A DNA stretch of 64,000 nucleotides from Paraburkholderia edwinii (GCF_019428685.1 NZ_CP080096.1:2728001-2792000), one strand, 5' to 3'; counted from the stretch's first letter, positions 46,347 through 56,061 are shown. Notes: a model not told the origin generated them from the letters alone. Program-made: numbers and translations.

Positions 46347-48779
46347 TCACGCGGACGCTTCGTCGAACGCAGGCAGTACGATCGTGATCGCCGTGCCCTC
46401 GCCCACCACACTCGCAACACGAATGCCGCCGCCATGCCGCGTCACAACCGTCTTTACAAATGCCATCCCGAGTCCCGCGCCGCCCACCTCGGGACATTGC
46501 GCCTCGTGAAAGCGCTGGAACCGCTCGAACAGATGAACCTGCCGTTCGGCCGGAATGCCGTAGCCCTGGTCGCGCACGGTGCACCGCACTTGAGCCGGCG
46601 TCGCACCGGACGGCGATGCGTCCTGCTCGATCGTGCAGGTGATCTGTGTGCCGCTCGGGCTATATTTGACGGCATTGTTCATGATGTTCACCAGCACGCG
46701 CGTCATCATCGAACGATCGGCGTTAATCCAGTGGCCAAAATCATGCTCGTCGTATTGCAGGTCGAGGCGAATCTGCTTCGTTTGCGCCTGGGGCCACACC
46801 TCATCGCTCGCGTCCATCATGAGCTCCAGCAGGCTCACCGGTTCGAGCTCATACGTCTGCGATTCGGCGCGCGCGAGTCGCACGAAATCGTCGGCTAGCG
46901 CCAGCGAGCGCCGCGCATAGCGTTCGATACGCGACAGCAGTTCGCGCGTGTGCGCTGATTCGTTTGCACGTGCCCGCTCCATCTCCACCAGCGCGAGAAT
47001 CGACGCCTGCGGCGAGCGAACTTCGTGCGTCAGCAGACGCAACGCATCTTCGCGTTGCCGCTCGGCCGCATGCAGCGCCGTGACGTCGACGAGACCCGCA
47101 ATCCAGCCGGTCGCTTCGCCATATGCGTTCGCACGCTTCGCATAGCGCAGCAGAAGATCGCGCGCATGGCGATCGCGCACCTCGCAACCCTGCTCCATCA
47201 GCCTCGAAAACTCGCGGCGTGCCGGATCGAGCATCGCAGGCCAGTTCGCACGGACCCACACATCGGCATCGTCGCCGGCATCGATCGTCTTGATGAACAT
47301 GAGATCGCCGAGCGCCGCACGCAGCGATTTACCGACCGGGTTTCCCGCATTGAGGGCCTGAAAGTAGCGCTTCGCGGCATGGTTCGCGATCACGACCACC
47401 CCTTGCACGTCGCTGACGAGAATCGGTTCCGGCACGCTATCGAGGCTGTCCCAGACAAAGCGCTTCATGTCCTGCACGCGCTGCGCGGCCTGCGCCATCA
47501 GCGCCATATGCTGCTCGAGCACATCGCCGCCGAACTCGCGGCGCCGCCGCGGTGTCTCGGGCAGCAGATACGGTTCGTCGGCAAGGCGCTGCAGTTCCTT
47601 GCGCAGATACGCCATCGTCATCTCGAGGCGTCGCCAGTTCCAGATCGGGTACACCACCACCAGCCCCGCGATCGCCGGCATCGGCGAGATCCAGAGTTGC
47701 GCGCCGAACAGTGCCGCCGCGCTGCACAGCGCCGTGATCGCACCTAGCACAGCCGTCAGCAGCAGCGCACGCAACGGCGACAGCATCAGCAGTCCGGCCA
47801 GCAGGGCGACAAGCGGTGCAAGCGAAAACGCGAACACCACGAGGCCGCTCGCCGGATCGATCTCGCGCCCGGTCAGCAACGTATCGAGGACGGCCGCGTG
47901 AATATAGACACCGGGCATCGGTCCGAGCGTTCCTGACATCGGTGTCGAGAACCGGTCGTACAGCCCCGACGCCGTGACACCAATCAGCACAATCTTGCCT
48001 CGCAGCTCATCGGGCGATACGCCACCGTCGAGCAGCGTCGCGAAAGACACCTTCCTGTACGGGGCAGCAAGCGGGCTGAACGGAATCAGAAAGCGCCCCT
48101 CGTCACTGCTCGCGAACGTACGCGCCTCGCTCCTGCGTGCCGCCGCGCTTACGCTGCTATAGCTGTCGTGCAGCTTAATCGTTCCATCGCCGATCGCGCG
48201 CGCGAGCGGCGCCATCAATTGCGGCCAGCGTGTATTCGCATCGCCTTCGGAAAGCGCGACGCTGCGTACGACACCGTCGCTGTTCACTTCGAAGTTGATA
48301 TGTCCGAGACCCGCCGCGGCGCGCGCCAACGGCGCGACCGGTTTAATCGCGGCACGTTCTCCTCGACTGTCTTGCGGCGTCAGCAGGATCGGCAAGTAAG
48401 TCGGGCTCGCGGACATCGCGTGCGCAAGCATCGCATCGTCGCCGCTCGGCTCGGTGAACAGCACGTCGTACACCACCGCAGCCGGCTGCGCCTTCGCGAT
48501 TTCGTCGAGTACGTGTGCATGCACGCTGCGCGGCCACGGCCAGCGTCCGAGCTTCGCAATGCTCTCGTTATCGATTTCGACGACAACGATATCGGGCAAC
48601 GCACGCCGCAGATTCAAACGCAGATAGCGGTCGAAAATCAGATGATCGATGCTCGCCGTCATGCCGTACAACGCGCCAGGCAGGATCACGGCGAGACCGA
48701 GACAGCCGACGCATAACCATTCGTAGAAAAATCGCCGCCCGACCGGCAAGCCGAGCCACGTGCGCGGATAAAAGATCAT
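46347..48779 (-). CDS. CHASE2-domain sensor histidine kinase
   Basis: 810 residues from ATG 48779. One N-terminal membrane segment (LCVGCLGLAVILPGALYGM), a periplasmic CHASE2 domain (about 45-310, with GRWPWPRSVHAHVLDEIAKA), then three clustered membrane segments (about 325-400), a PAS domain (about 460-570) and a kinase core: H-box LLTHEVRSPQASIL, N-box NNAVKYSP, G1 DQGYGIP, F-box LFERFQRFHE and G2 GGAGLGMAFV. CHASE2 senses an unknown periplasmic signal, often with an exported FecR partner, which is encoded just upstream (19-bp gap). Its output should be the OmpR-type regulator at 50265. Confidence 0.92.
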   Translation of the reverse strand: MIFYPRTWLGLPVGRRFFYEWLCVGCLGLAVILPGALYGMTASIDHLIFDRYLRLNLRRALPDIVVVEIDNESIAKLGRWPWPRSVHAHVLDEIAKAQPAAVVYDVLFTEPSGDDAMLAHAMSASPTYLPILLTPQDSRGERAAIKPVAPLARAAAGLGHINFEVNSDGVVRSVALSEGDANTRWPQLMAPLARAIGDGTIKLHDSYSSVSAAARRSEARTFASSDEGRFLIPFSPLAAPYRKVSFATLLDGGVSPDELRGKIVLIGVTASGLYDRFSTPMSGTLGPMPGVYIHAAVLDTLLTGREIDPASGLVVFAFSLAPLVALLAGLLMLSPLRALLLTAVLGAITALCSAAALFGAQLWISPMPAIAGLVVVYPIWNWRRLEMTMAYLRKELQRLADEPYLLPETPRRRREFGGDVLEQHMALMAQAAQRVQDMKRFVWDSLDSVPEPILVSDVQGVVVIANHAAKRYFQALNAGNPVGKSLRAALGDLMFIKTIDAGDDADVWVRANWPAMLDPARREFSRLMEQGCEVRDRHARDLLLRYAKRANAYGEATGWIAGLVDVTALHAAERQREDALRLLTHEVRSPQASILALVEMERARANESAHTRELLSRIERYARRSLALADDFVRLARAESQTYELEPVSLLELMMDASDEVWPQAQTKQIRLDLQYDEHDFGHWINADRSMMTRVLVNIMNNAVKYSPSGTQITCTIEQDASPSGATPAQVRCTVRDQGYGIPAERQVHLFERFQRFHEAQCPEVGGAGLGMAFVKTVVTRHGGGIRVASVVGEGTAITIVLPAFDEASA

Positions 48780-48798
48780 GCGGGCCCCGCCACGAGCG

Positions 48799-50268
48799 TC
48801 ACCGCGCGAGCTGGAATGAGCGGATCGCACTACTTTTCTGGTAGAAGCGGCCATTCTCAAACTGCTCGACAACGATGGTCCAGTAATAGAGGCCCGGCTG
48901 CAGATCCGACACGACGATTTCGGCGTTCTTCAGATCCGTTCGATCGACAATCGGATTGCGCAGGTCCGGCGTGCTGGCGAGCACGAAGCGATAGCGCGTC
49001 GCGACGTGCGCACGGTCGGCAAGCCAGCGGAACTCGAATTCACGGCTGCCAAGACGCCGCGCCGACGTGGTGATACCGAGTCGACGGCGCTCGAACGCGT
49101 AGATCTGCGGTAAGCCTTCAAGGCCGTTTTCATCGATCGCCGACACGCGCACGAAGTAGGTGCCGTCCGGCACATCGCTGAACGTCGTATGCGGTACACG
49201 CACCCGCTGATCGCGCATCAGATCGAGCAGGTCCGCGTCGCGCGCGATCTGCACGCGATACGCGCGCGCGCCGCCAGACGGCAGCAAATCGGGCAGCAGA
49301 TCGAATGCGACATCCTTCCCGTCCTGAACCTTGCCTGGATTCGCGAGCTCCGGCGACGCCAGCAATTCGACTGGCACACCCACGCGGCCGGACGCATCGG
49401 TCACATTGCCGAACTTCGCGCGGATCAGCTGCGCGGACGCCTGCAGCGGCTGGCCGGGCGGTGCGATATTGCCGCCCAATGCGAGCGCCGCATCCACGCC
49501 GACCGCGCCGTCGAGCACCTCGACTGCAGTCGAGCGATTGTCGTTGTCGTAATTCACGCGAAAGCGCGTACCGCGCACACCCGCCACCACCGACGGCGAG
49601 CGTATCTGGAAACGATCGGCGGGCTGCGTCGCATGCGTCACTTCGCTGTCGACCTCGCCACGCCGCAGCAGAATCACGCGATCTTTTGCACCGGTCAACG
49701 CAGTGCGGCGCAGCGTGCCGATCTCGATCAGGCTGTCCTGCGGCAGCGACAGATGCGAACCGTCTTCGAGTTCCAGCGTGACAAAGCCGTTATTCCCGGT
49801 GCGCAGTCGATCGCCTTCGCCGAGCGTCATGCCGACACTCACAGGCGTGAATACGTTCTCGCGGTAGGCATGCTCGGCTGGGCCGTTTGTCGCCACGATG
49901 CGCGCGGACTGAGGCTCCTTTTTAAGCAACGCAACCGGCAAGCGCAGCTCGATACCCGGCTGCAAGCGCCGCGACGCCTTCACGCGATTCAGGCTGCGCA
50001 GTGCCGCCCAGTCGCGCGGATCGCGCAGATAGCGCGACGCGATATCGTAGAGCGAATCGCCGGACTGCGTGACATAGGTCACCGTCGCGGACGCTGTTCG
50101 AGTACCTGCGTCTTGTGCGCTCGCGGGCCCGGACAGCAGGCCTAGTGCCGCGGCAAGACAAAGACTGGTACGGCAAAATGCGAATGGCACAAATACATCG
50201 ACAGGGGTGCAGCGGTTCAATAGAAGCGCAGCGTGTGCCGGAGTTATCGCAAGCGGAGGAAGCTTCAT
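48799..50268 (-). CDS. LysM-FecR domain exported protein
   Basis: 489 residues; ATG 50268 overlaps the stop of the response-regulator gene by four bases (ATGA) and has GGAGGAGG upstream. A long leader ends at PASAQ (about residue 51). Then LysM (about 64-112, VTQSGDSLYDIASRYLRDPR), a FecR domain (about 140-255, DRLRTGNNGFVTLELEDGSH and SPSVVAGVRGTRFRV), and fibronectin-III-like beta domains to the end. LysM would anchor it to peptidoglycan, while FecR domains act as signal relays or co-sensors for CHASE2 proteins. With the kinase and regulator it makes an envelope-sensing trio. Confidence 0.88.
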   Translation of the reverse strand: MKLPPLAITPAHAALLLNRCTPVDVFVPFAFCRTSLCLAAALGLLSGPASAQDAGTRTASATVTYVTQSGDSLYDIASRYLRDPRDWAALRSLNRVKASRRLQPGIELRLPVALLKKEPQSARIVATNGPAEHAYRENVFTPVSVGMTLGEGDRLRTGNNGFVTLELEDGSHLSLPQDSLIEIGTLRRTALTGAKDRVILLRRGEVDSEVTHATQPADRFQIRSPSVVAGVRGTRFRVNYDNDNRSTAVEVLDGAVGVDAALALGGNIAPPGQPLQASAQLIRAKFGNVTDASGRVGVPVELLASPELANPGKVQDGKDVAFDLLPDLLPSGGARAYRVQIARDADLLDLMRDQRVRVPHTTFSDVPDGTYFVRVSAIDENGLEGLPQIYAFERRRLGITTSARRLGSREFEFRWLADRAHVATRYRFVLASTPDLRNPIVDRTDLKNAEIVVSDLQPGLYYWTIVVEQFENGRFYQKSSAIRSFQLAR

Positions 50269-50963
50269 AAATCCTCCTCCGTGATTTTTTCGAGCCGATA
50301 TCCGTACCCGTATACCGGGCTCAAGCGGTAGCCGTTCTCGGGACGCAGCCCGAGCTTGGCGCGCAACGATGAAACATGCGTGTCTATCGTCCGCGAGGGA
50401 ACATCGGTCGCCTGCTTCCAGACAACGTCCCTGATATAGGAGCGGGACAGCGGGCGACTCATATGCTGGAACAGCAGGAGCGCGAGTTCGAATTGCTTGT
50501 GCATCAACGTTACGGGTGTGCCGCGTACGATCACTACTTTCGACTTCAGATCGAATGCGATTTCGTCGAAAACCTCCATCGTGGAAGCATGATTTGACTG
50601 ATAGGTACGGCGCAGCAAAGACTTGACACGCGCGAGCAGAATTTCGGGCGAGACCGGTTTAACGACGTAATCGTCCGCGCCCGCATTCAGAATCATTGCA
50701 ATGTCCGCCTCCAGACTCCTGCTCGTCATGAAAAGAACGGGCACATGGTCGGATAGACTTTTACGTATCCATCGGAGCACCTCTTCACCCGACATATCGG
50801 GTACTTGCCAGTCGAGCACGAGCAGATCGAACGTCTGATGCCGTAGTTCCTTGACGAGTGCCGGTCCGGTCGAGTACGCGAGACAGCTATGTCCGACTGC
50901 GGACAAGGTTTGACAGATAAAATCCGCCTGCGCTGGATCGTCTTCCAGAACTGCGATTCGCAT
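50265..50963 (-). CDS. OmpR family response regulator
   Basis: 232 residues: an intact receiver (acidic pair in LEDDP, phospho-acceptor Asp in LLVLDWQVPDMSG, Thr in FMTSR, Lys in VVKPVSP) and a winged-helix DNA-binding domain with TIDTHVSSLRAKL and YGYGYRLEKI. It is first in the unit regulator, LysM-FecR, CHASE2 kinase, and is translationally coupled to the second gene. Likely partner of the CHASE2 kinase and regulator of the adhesin genes downstream. Confidence 0.93.
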   Translation of the reverse strand: MRIAVLEDDPAQADFICQTLSAVGHSCLAYSTGPALVKELRHQTFDLLVLDWQVPDMSGEEVLRWIRKSLSDHVPVLFMTSRSLEADIAMILNAGADDYVVKPVSPEILLARVKSLLRRTYQSNHASTMEVFDEIAFDLKSKVVIVRGTPVTLMHKQFELALLLFQHMSRPLSRSYIRDVVWKQATDVPSRTIDTHVSSLRAKLGLRPENGYRLSPVYGYGYRLEKITEEDL

Positions 50964-51426
50964 AACACCCCTGCTAATGATTTTTTACTGGTTGCACCAG
51001 TGGACTAATTGGCTGCGGGCCGAGCCCGCCATGCCCCGAACGCGTGCCAGCACGCCAGATCACCACCAGGCGCAATAGCTGATGGTCGATCGAGCGTTCC
51101 ACTGCGAATTAAGGCAACGAATGGGGCAGAGCCGTCTGGCTGCAGCAGCGCTGAACGTGGCGAGCGTGCTATGTGTTTCCCCGAGGCTGACAACGCAAAC
51201 ATCTGCGTGACAATCCTGGTCTGCGAGACCATGCCGAGGCGATGGCTGAACGGTTTCGTGTATGACACGTCCGAATGTGCCCCCGTAGCTCACGAGCGGC
51301 GGTCAGTGGCTGCTATCGTGAGTTTCGTTTCGTGGCCACACTATAGATCGCGCCAAACGGCAATGTAGCCCCCCATGCGGGGGGGTGAATTTTGAAAAGC
51401 GGCGCCGCCGGATGAACGCATTTGCT
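50964..51426. other. Intergenic region upstream of the adhesin-locus regulator
   Basis: About 460 bp between the PdeM stop and the response-regulator start, both on the minus strand. It holds a CCCCCC-ATGC-GGGGGGG hairpin (51369-51385) 40 bp beyond the PdeM stop. No gene is seen. The promoter of the regulator operon must lie here, but I cannot fix its hexamers. Confidence 0.5.
51369..51385 (-). terminator. C6/G7 hairpin downstream of pdeM
   Basis: Six C and seven G flank ATGC, forming a very stable short stem. The minus-strand continuation (CTACATT) has no U-tract, so the terminator role is uncertain. Confidence 0.4.
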
Positions 51427-52095
51427 CTATCGCCGCTTCCGCACAACCACCAAACGCTTTTGCGCGATCGCATAGATCGCCGCATCGTCAACGTGCTGGT
51501 TGACAACAAACCCACCAGTGAATGCGCCGAAAGCCGGCAGCACCCCGTATTCCGCCGCAAAGCGAAAGCACGGCACGCGCGCGGAATCGGCCCTGCTCGC
51601 AATCACGTAGACCGGATGCTCATGGCCGGCGAGCACGTATGCACCGTCGACCACTTGCGGGTAGTGGCACAGCGCCCACGGCCCATGCCTCCACGGCTCA
51701 GGCACCGTCTCGATGTCGAGCGAGGGCGGCAACGTTCCAGCGCTGCGGTCATGATTGCCTTCGATTGTCACGACGCGCACGGATGCGTGCCGCGCACGCC
51801 ATTCGCTAAGCGCATTCACGGTTTCGCTGCCGAGCGATTCGCGTCCATGCAGCAGATCGCCAAGGAACACGATCGATACCGGCCGGTGCGTCGCGATCAG
51901 CGAGTCGAGGCGCGCGAGATCGTCGCGCGTCCCACCGGCCGGCACCGGCACACCGTGCGCACGGAACACGGCGTCCTTGCCAAAGTGCGGGTCCGCGATA
52001 AACAGGCTCCGCAGATGCGGGTCGAACGCGGCGCGCTGCGCGCACAACTGCAGCGCAAAGCCACCCACTTCGACAGTCAAGGTCTGGTAAGTCAT
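51427..52095 (-). CDS. pdeM: Ligase-associated DNA damage response endonuclease PdeM
   Basis: 222 residues. A metallophosphoesterase with the full motif set: ADPHFGK, FLGDLLHG, EGNHDR, and GHEHP near residue 160. This is the small nuclease that accompanies ATP-dependent DNA ligase in bacterial repair cassettes. Its ATG overlaps the helicase stop by one base (TGATG), so the two are translationally coupled. The cassette's ligase and exonuclease genes are not adjacent here. Confidence 0.92.
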   Translation of the reverse strand: MTYQTLTVEVGGFALQLCAQRAAFDPHLRSLFIADPHFGKDAVFRAHGVPVPAGGTRDDLARLDSLIATHRPVSIVFLGDLLHGRESLGSETVNALSEWRARHASVRVVTIEGNHDRSAGTLPPSLDIETVPEPWRHGPWALCHYPQVVDGAYVLAGHEHPVYVIASRADSARVPCFRFAAEYGVLPAFGAFTGGFVVNQHVDDAAIYAIAQKRLVVVRKRR

Positions 52096-54752
52096 CAGCG
52101 CCCTGCCTTGTCGAGTTCGGCCAGCATCCGCTCGATGCGGTCGGCGAGCTTTTCGGTGCTGAGTTTCTCGCGGATACGCGCAACGATCAGCGGAAATGCG
52201 AATGGTGTCGGTTTCTTCGGGTGCGTCAATACAAGCCGGCAGGCATTCATCGCAACGAGCGCCCGCTCGATACGGCCTAGTTCAAGTTCCTGCAACTTAA
52301 CCTCCGAATCGGCTTGCGCGAGCAGCAGGTTGTCGCTGTCGTGCTTGCGAAACACCTCGTAGAACAGGCCGCTCGAGGCTTGCAGTTGCCGCGCGCTTTT
52401 GTGCTGCCCCGGGTGACTTTGGTAAATCAGCCCTGAAACGCGGGCGATTTCGCGAAAGCGACGCATCGCCAGTTCAGATGCGTTAAGGCTTTCCATGATG
52501 TCGTCGGTAAGGTGCGTGGCGGAAAACAGGCCGCCGTCAATCAGGCTCGCCCAGTCGAATGGTTGCGACGACAACAGTTCGAAGCCATAGTCGTTGGCGG
52601 AGATCGAGAATGTGCCTGGTTGATGTCGCGACGCGCGCCAGCCGAGCAGCGATGCGAGGCCGATGTGTGCGATGCGCCCGGCGAACGGATAGCAAAAGAA
52701 GTGATGCCCTTCGCGGGTATGCAGGACTTCGACGACCAGTACGTCGGCTTCCGGCAGCGCCGACCAGTCGGCCTGTAACTGCAGCAAGGGCCGAACCGCG
52801 ATCATCTCCGGCTCGACGTAGACGCCGGCTTTTGCTTCCGCCAGCATCGTCAGTGTCGCGTCCGCCAACTCGGACGACAAAGGCATTTTGCTACCCGCCC
52901 ACTGCGGCATCGCACCTCGCGACGAACTCGCGCGCCGCACATAGGCCGTCATGTCGCGCACGCGCACCAGTTCCAGCGCGCGGCCGCCGAATGTGAAGAT
53001 GTCGCCGGGCTTAAGCCGCGAGATAAACGATTCTTCCATCGAGCCGATGCGTCCGCCGCTGAGCCACGCGACTTGCAACGTCGCGTTCGAGACGATCGTG
53101 CCGATATTGTTGCGATGTCGCCTGATCAGGTCTTCACGCGGCACACGATACACACCGTCATCGTCACGCACCACGCGGTGAAAGTCCGGATACGCGTGCA
53201 GCGACGCACCGCCGCGCTCCACAAAGGTGAGCGCCCAGTCGAATTCGGCAGCGGTCAGGTCACGGTATGCGAAGGTCGTGCGGACTTCGTCGAGCATCCC
53301 GGGCGCGCTGAAACCGCCCCCAATCGCGACCGTGACGAGATGCTGGACCAGCACGTCGAATGGTTTGTGCGGCGTGTCACGGCCTTCGATCCGCCGCGCC
53401 TCGACCGCGCGCCGCGCGGCGGCGGCTTCCACCAGTTCGAGCGCGTGGGTCGGCACGATCGTGATGCGCGATGCGCGGCCAGGCGCGTGCCCCGAGCGTC
53501 CCGCGCGCTGCATGAGGCGCGCGACGCCCTTGGGCGAGCCGATCTGAAACACGCGCTCGACCGGCAGAAAGTCGACGCCGAGATCGAGGCTCGATGTGCA
53601 GACCACCGCTTTGAGTGTGCCGTTCTTCAGGCCGTCTTCGACCCATTCACGCACTTCCTGCGCGAGCGAGCCGTGATGGAGCGCGATCAGTCCGGCCCAC
53701 TCGGGCCGCGCTTCGAGCAACGCCCGATACCAGATCTCGGCCTGCGAACGCGTATTGGTGAACACCAGCGACGTGCGCGCCTCGTCGATACCGGCGGCGA
53801 CTGCTTCGACCTGACGCGTGCCGAGATGGCCGCCCCATGGAAAGCGTTCGATCGTCGCGGGAATCAGCGTATCGATGATCAACGTCTTCGGCTGCATGCC
53901 GCTGACGGTCACACGCGGCGTGCGAACCGGCCCGAGCAGCACGTCCGCGGCGAAATCGAGGTTGCCGAGCGTCGCCGATAGCCCCCACACCTGCAGATCG
54001 GCGCGCCAGCGCGCGAGCCGCGCAAGCGCGAGCTGCATCTGCGTGCCGCGTTTGTTGCCAAGCAGTTCGTGCCATTCGTCGACCACCACGAGGCGCACCT
54101 GCTTGAGTTCATCGCGCGCATCGCTGCGCGTGAGCATCAGCGCGAGGCTTTCCGGCGTCGTGACGAGCGCGCTCGGCATTCGCCGGTTCTGGCGCGCGCG
54201 CTCGGCCGAACCGGTGTCGCCGGTACGCAGGCCAACGCTCCAGGGCACCGCGAGTTCGCGCGCCGAGCTTTGCAGCGCGCCGGCGGTATCGGCGGCCAGT
54301 GCACGCATGGGCGTAACCCATAGGACCGTGAGCGGGTCCGCGAGCGCACGCGGCGCGTGATCACCGAACGCCGCCATTGCCCCAAACCATACGGCCCAGG
54401 TCTTGCCGGCGCCGGTGGTCGCATGCAGCAAGCCGCTCGCGCCCGTTGCGACCGAACGCCAGACCTCGCGCTGGAAGTCGAATGGTTGCCAGCCGCGGGC
54501 GGCGAACCATTGCTGCGTGCGCGTGTTGAACGGCAGCGCCGCGCGCTCGGGATCAGGCGAATAGCCGGTTGACGTGAACGTATCGCGCGGCGGTTCGATG
54601 CGCGCTTTCGGGATCCGACGCGGGCGGGGCGCGCGCTGACGCGTCGGCGGAATGCTGGAAGCGTCGGGCCCGTCGCCGCCCGTCGAATCGGTGTCGGCGG
54701 CAGTGCCGGCCTCGCGTGCCGCGTTGCGGTCGGGATCGATCGGATCAGTCAT
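52095..54752 (-). CDS. Ligase-associated DNA damage response DEXH helicase (Lhr-like)
   Basis: 885 residues from ATG 54752 (MTDPIDP). In-frame ATGs at 54761, 54836 and 54863 are possible, but no start has a strong ribosome site. A charged, Pro-rich N-terminal tail of about 70 residues precedes the helicase. Motifs: [13 protein letters not shown] (Walker A), [10 protein letters not shown] (DEWH box), SATLG, and [11 protein letters not shown] (motif VI), followed by the Lhr-core winged helix and C-terminal domains. A 3'-5' DNA helicase of the Lhr family, acting with PdeM, the ligase and a nuclease in repair. Confidence 0.92.
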   Translation of the reverse strand: MTDPIDPDRNAAREAGTAADTDSTGGDGPDASSIPPTRQRAPRPRRIPKARIEPPRDTFTSTGYSPDPERAALPFNTRTQQWFAARGWQPFDFQREVWRSVATGASGLLHATTGAGKTWAVWFGAMAAFGDHAPRALADPLTVLWVTPMRALAADTAGALQSSARELAVPWSVGLRTGDTGSAERARQNRRMPSALVTTPESLALMLTRSDARDELKQVRLVVVDEWHELLGNKRGTQMQLALARLARWRADLQVWGLSATLGNLDFAADVLLGPVRTPRVTVSGMQPKTLIIDTLIPATIERFPWGGHLGTRQVEAVAAGIDEARTSLVFTNTRSQAEIWYRALLEARPEWAGLIALHHGSLAQEVREWVEDGLKNGTLKAVVCTSSLDLGVDFLPVERVFQIGSPKGVARLMQRAGRSGHAPGRASRITIVPTHALELVEAAAARRAVEARRIEGRDTPHKPFDVLVQHLVTVAIGGGFSAPGMLDEVRTTFAYRDLTAAEFDWALTFVERGGASLHAYPDFHRVVRDDDGVYRVPREDLIRRHRNNIGTIVSNATLQVAWLSGGRIGSMEESFISRLKPGDIFTFGGRALELVRVRDMTAYVRRASSSRGAMPQWAGSKMPLSSELADATLTMLAEAKAGVYVEPEMIAVRPLLQLQADWSALPEADVLVVEVLHTREGHHFFCYPFAGRIAHIGLASLLGWRASRHQPGTFSISANDYGFELLSSQPFDWASLIDGGLFSATHLTDDIMESLNASELAMRRFREIARVSGLIYQSHPGQHKSARQLQASSGLFYEVFRKHDSDNLLLAQADSEVKLQELELGRIERALVAMNACRLVLTHPKKPTPFAFPLIVARIREKLSTEKLADRIERMLAELDKAGR

Positions 54753-55196
54753 GGGCGGCATGGGTAACCGACGCCAGATCAGACGCCTGATGTGGCCGAT
54801 AGTCTGTTGCGACGTGCGATTGACAGCAACCTGCATGCCCAGCTTTGAGCGCCTGCATAGCAACGCCCGGATGCGTGCGGTTTTGACAAATGCTCAACTC
54901 TTCTCTTCCGAAAGCTCACAAATTTGCCAGGCATTGCGACATTTAGCTCATCCGGTTTGGCACCTGGCAGACGTCGTCCGCTTCATAAATACGCTTGTAG
55001 ATCATAGCCGTTTGTGCAAAAAGCTCGACAACGCCAATCAATGCGTCATCTCGTTGAAAGTTCGCTTGACGCCTCATATGGAGTACCCCATACGACAGAT
55101 CTCCATGTCATGTCACTGCACTCGAAATGACTTCTCGTTACTATCGGCGGCCGTACCCGTTTCGGTACGCCAGTCCAATTCCACGGAGAGAAGTCA
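54753..55196. other. Divergent intergenic region, helicase and bufferin genes
   Basis: About 440 bp (330 if the helicase starts at 54863). It contains the promoters of both genes. An inverted repeat CGTACC-CGTTTC-GGTACG lies at 55152-55169, 27 bp before the DUF2282 start. No other gene seen. Confidence 0.5.
55152..55169. promoter_or_regulatory. Inverted repeat in the bufferin gene leader
   Basis: Perfect 6-bp arms CGTACC and GGTACG around CGTTTC, 27 bp upstream of the DUF2282 start. It could be an operator or an mRNA hairpin near the ribosome site (CGGAGAG). Confidence 0.35.
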
Positions 55197-55511
55197 ATGT
55201 CTGCAAAGAAGACCGCTGTTAGTTCCGCCCTGCTTGCAAGCGCAGTGGCCACCCTGCTCGCAACGGCCGCGCACGCTGCGCCGCTGACCAAGGCAGAAGC
55301 CAGCGCGGCAGTCGCGGCTCACAAGGAAAAGTGCTTCGGCGTCGCATTGAAAGGACAGAACGACTGCGCTGCGGGTCCGGGCACGACGTGCCAGGGTACA
55401 TCGACGACCGACTTCCAGGGTAACTCGTGGAAGTTCGTTCAGGGCGGCACGTGTACGAGCATCGTGACGCCGGCCGGCAATCACGGCTCGCTCGCGCCAA
55501 TCAAGTCCTGA
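55197..55511 (+). CDS. DUF2282 bufferin-like periplasmic copper peptide (BufA1 type)
   Basis: 104 residues. Signal peptide ends at AAHAAP; the mature peptide has four Cys in the DUF2282 pattern: [20 protein letters not shown], then TTCQGTS and GGTCTS. DUF2282 members are precursors of bufferins, ribosomal peptides whose Cys are converted to copper-chelating heterocycles by a DUF692 (MNIO) enzyme with a DUF2063 partner. Strong Shine-Dalgarno (CGGAGAG). Usually the maturation genes follow directly, with DoxX last. Here DoxX follows after only 46 bp and the maturation genes are absent. Copper role is family knowledge. Confidence 0.85.
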   Translation: MSAKKTAVSSALLASAVATLLATAAHAAPLTKAEASAAVAAHKEKCFGVALKGQNDCAAGPGTTCQGTSTTDFQGNSWKFVQGGTCTSIVTPAGNHGSLAPIKS

Positions 55512-55557
55512 TCGCGCATCTCAAGACTTACCGCCACCCAACGTGGAGATGAGGACG

Positions 55558-56061
55558 ATGTCCAAACTGGAAAACGCCAAGCCCACTTTTGCGGCTTGTG
55601 TGGCAACGAAGATTGGCCTGGCGAGCGGCCTCGTGCGCAAACTGGCACAGCCCTCGCTCACGCAACTCGTCTTGCGCCTTGCGTTGTCCGTACCGTTCTG
55701 GCGTTCAGGCATCCTTAAGTGGCATGGATTTCTTCAACTGAACGATACGGCGATCGCCCTCTTCACGGATGAGTTCCAGTTGCATTTGCCCGGTGGCCCC
55801 TATGCGTTTCCGGCGCCTGCAGTCGTTGCCTTTCTGTCCGCTTGCGGCGAGGTCGGTTTTCCCGTGCTGCTGGTGCTGGGCTTCGGTACCCGCTTCGCCG
55901 CGCTCGGCCTGTTCCTCATGACATGCGTCATCGAACTGACCGTACCTGATGGCTGGCCGATCCATATCACCTGGGCGGCGATGGCATTGGGAATAGCCGC
56001 ATGGGGACCCGGCGCAATGTCGATCGATCATCTGTTGTCGCGATCGATCAAACGGCAATGA
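55558..56061 (+). CDS. DoxX family membrane protein
   Basis: 167 residues from ATG 55558, four membrane segments (about 40-60, 85-105, 110-128, 138-155). DoxX features are LALSVPFWRSGILKW, GEVGFPVLLVLGFGTRFAAL and the terminal W of ITWAAMALGIAAWGPGAMSI. Members of this family end the bufferin operons, where they may help membrane redox chemistry. It lies 46 bp after the DUF2282 gene on the same strand, so it is co-transcribed. Function unknown. Confidence 0.86.
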   Translation: MSKLENAKPTFAACVATKIGLASGLVRKLAQPSLTQLVLRLALSVPFWRSGILKWHGFLQLNDTAIALFTDEFQLHLPGGPYAFPAPAVVAFLSACGEVGFPVLLVLGFGTRFAALGLFLMTCVIELTVPDGWPIHITWAAMALGIAAWGPGAMSIDHLLSRSIKRQ

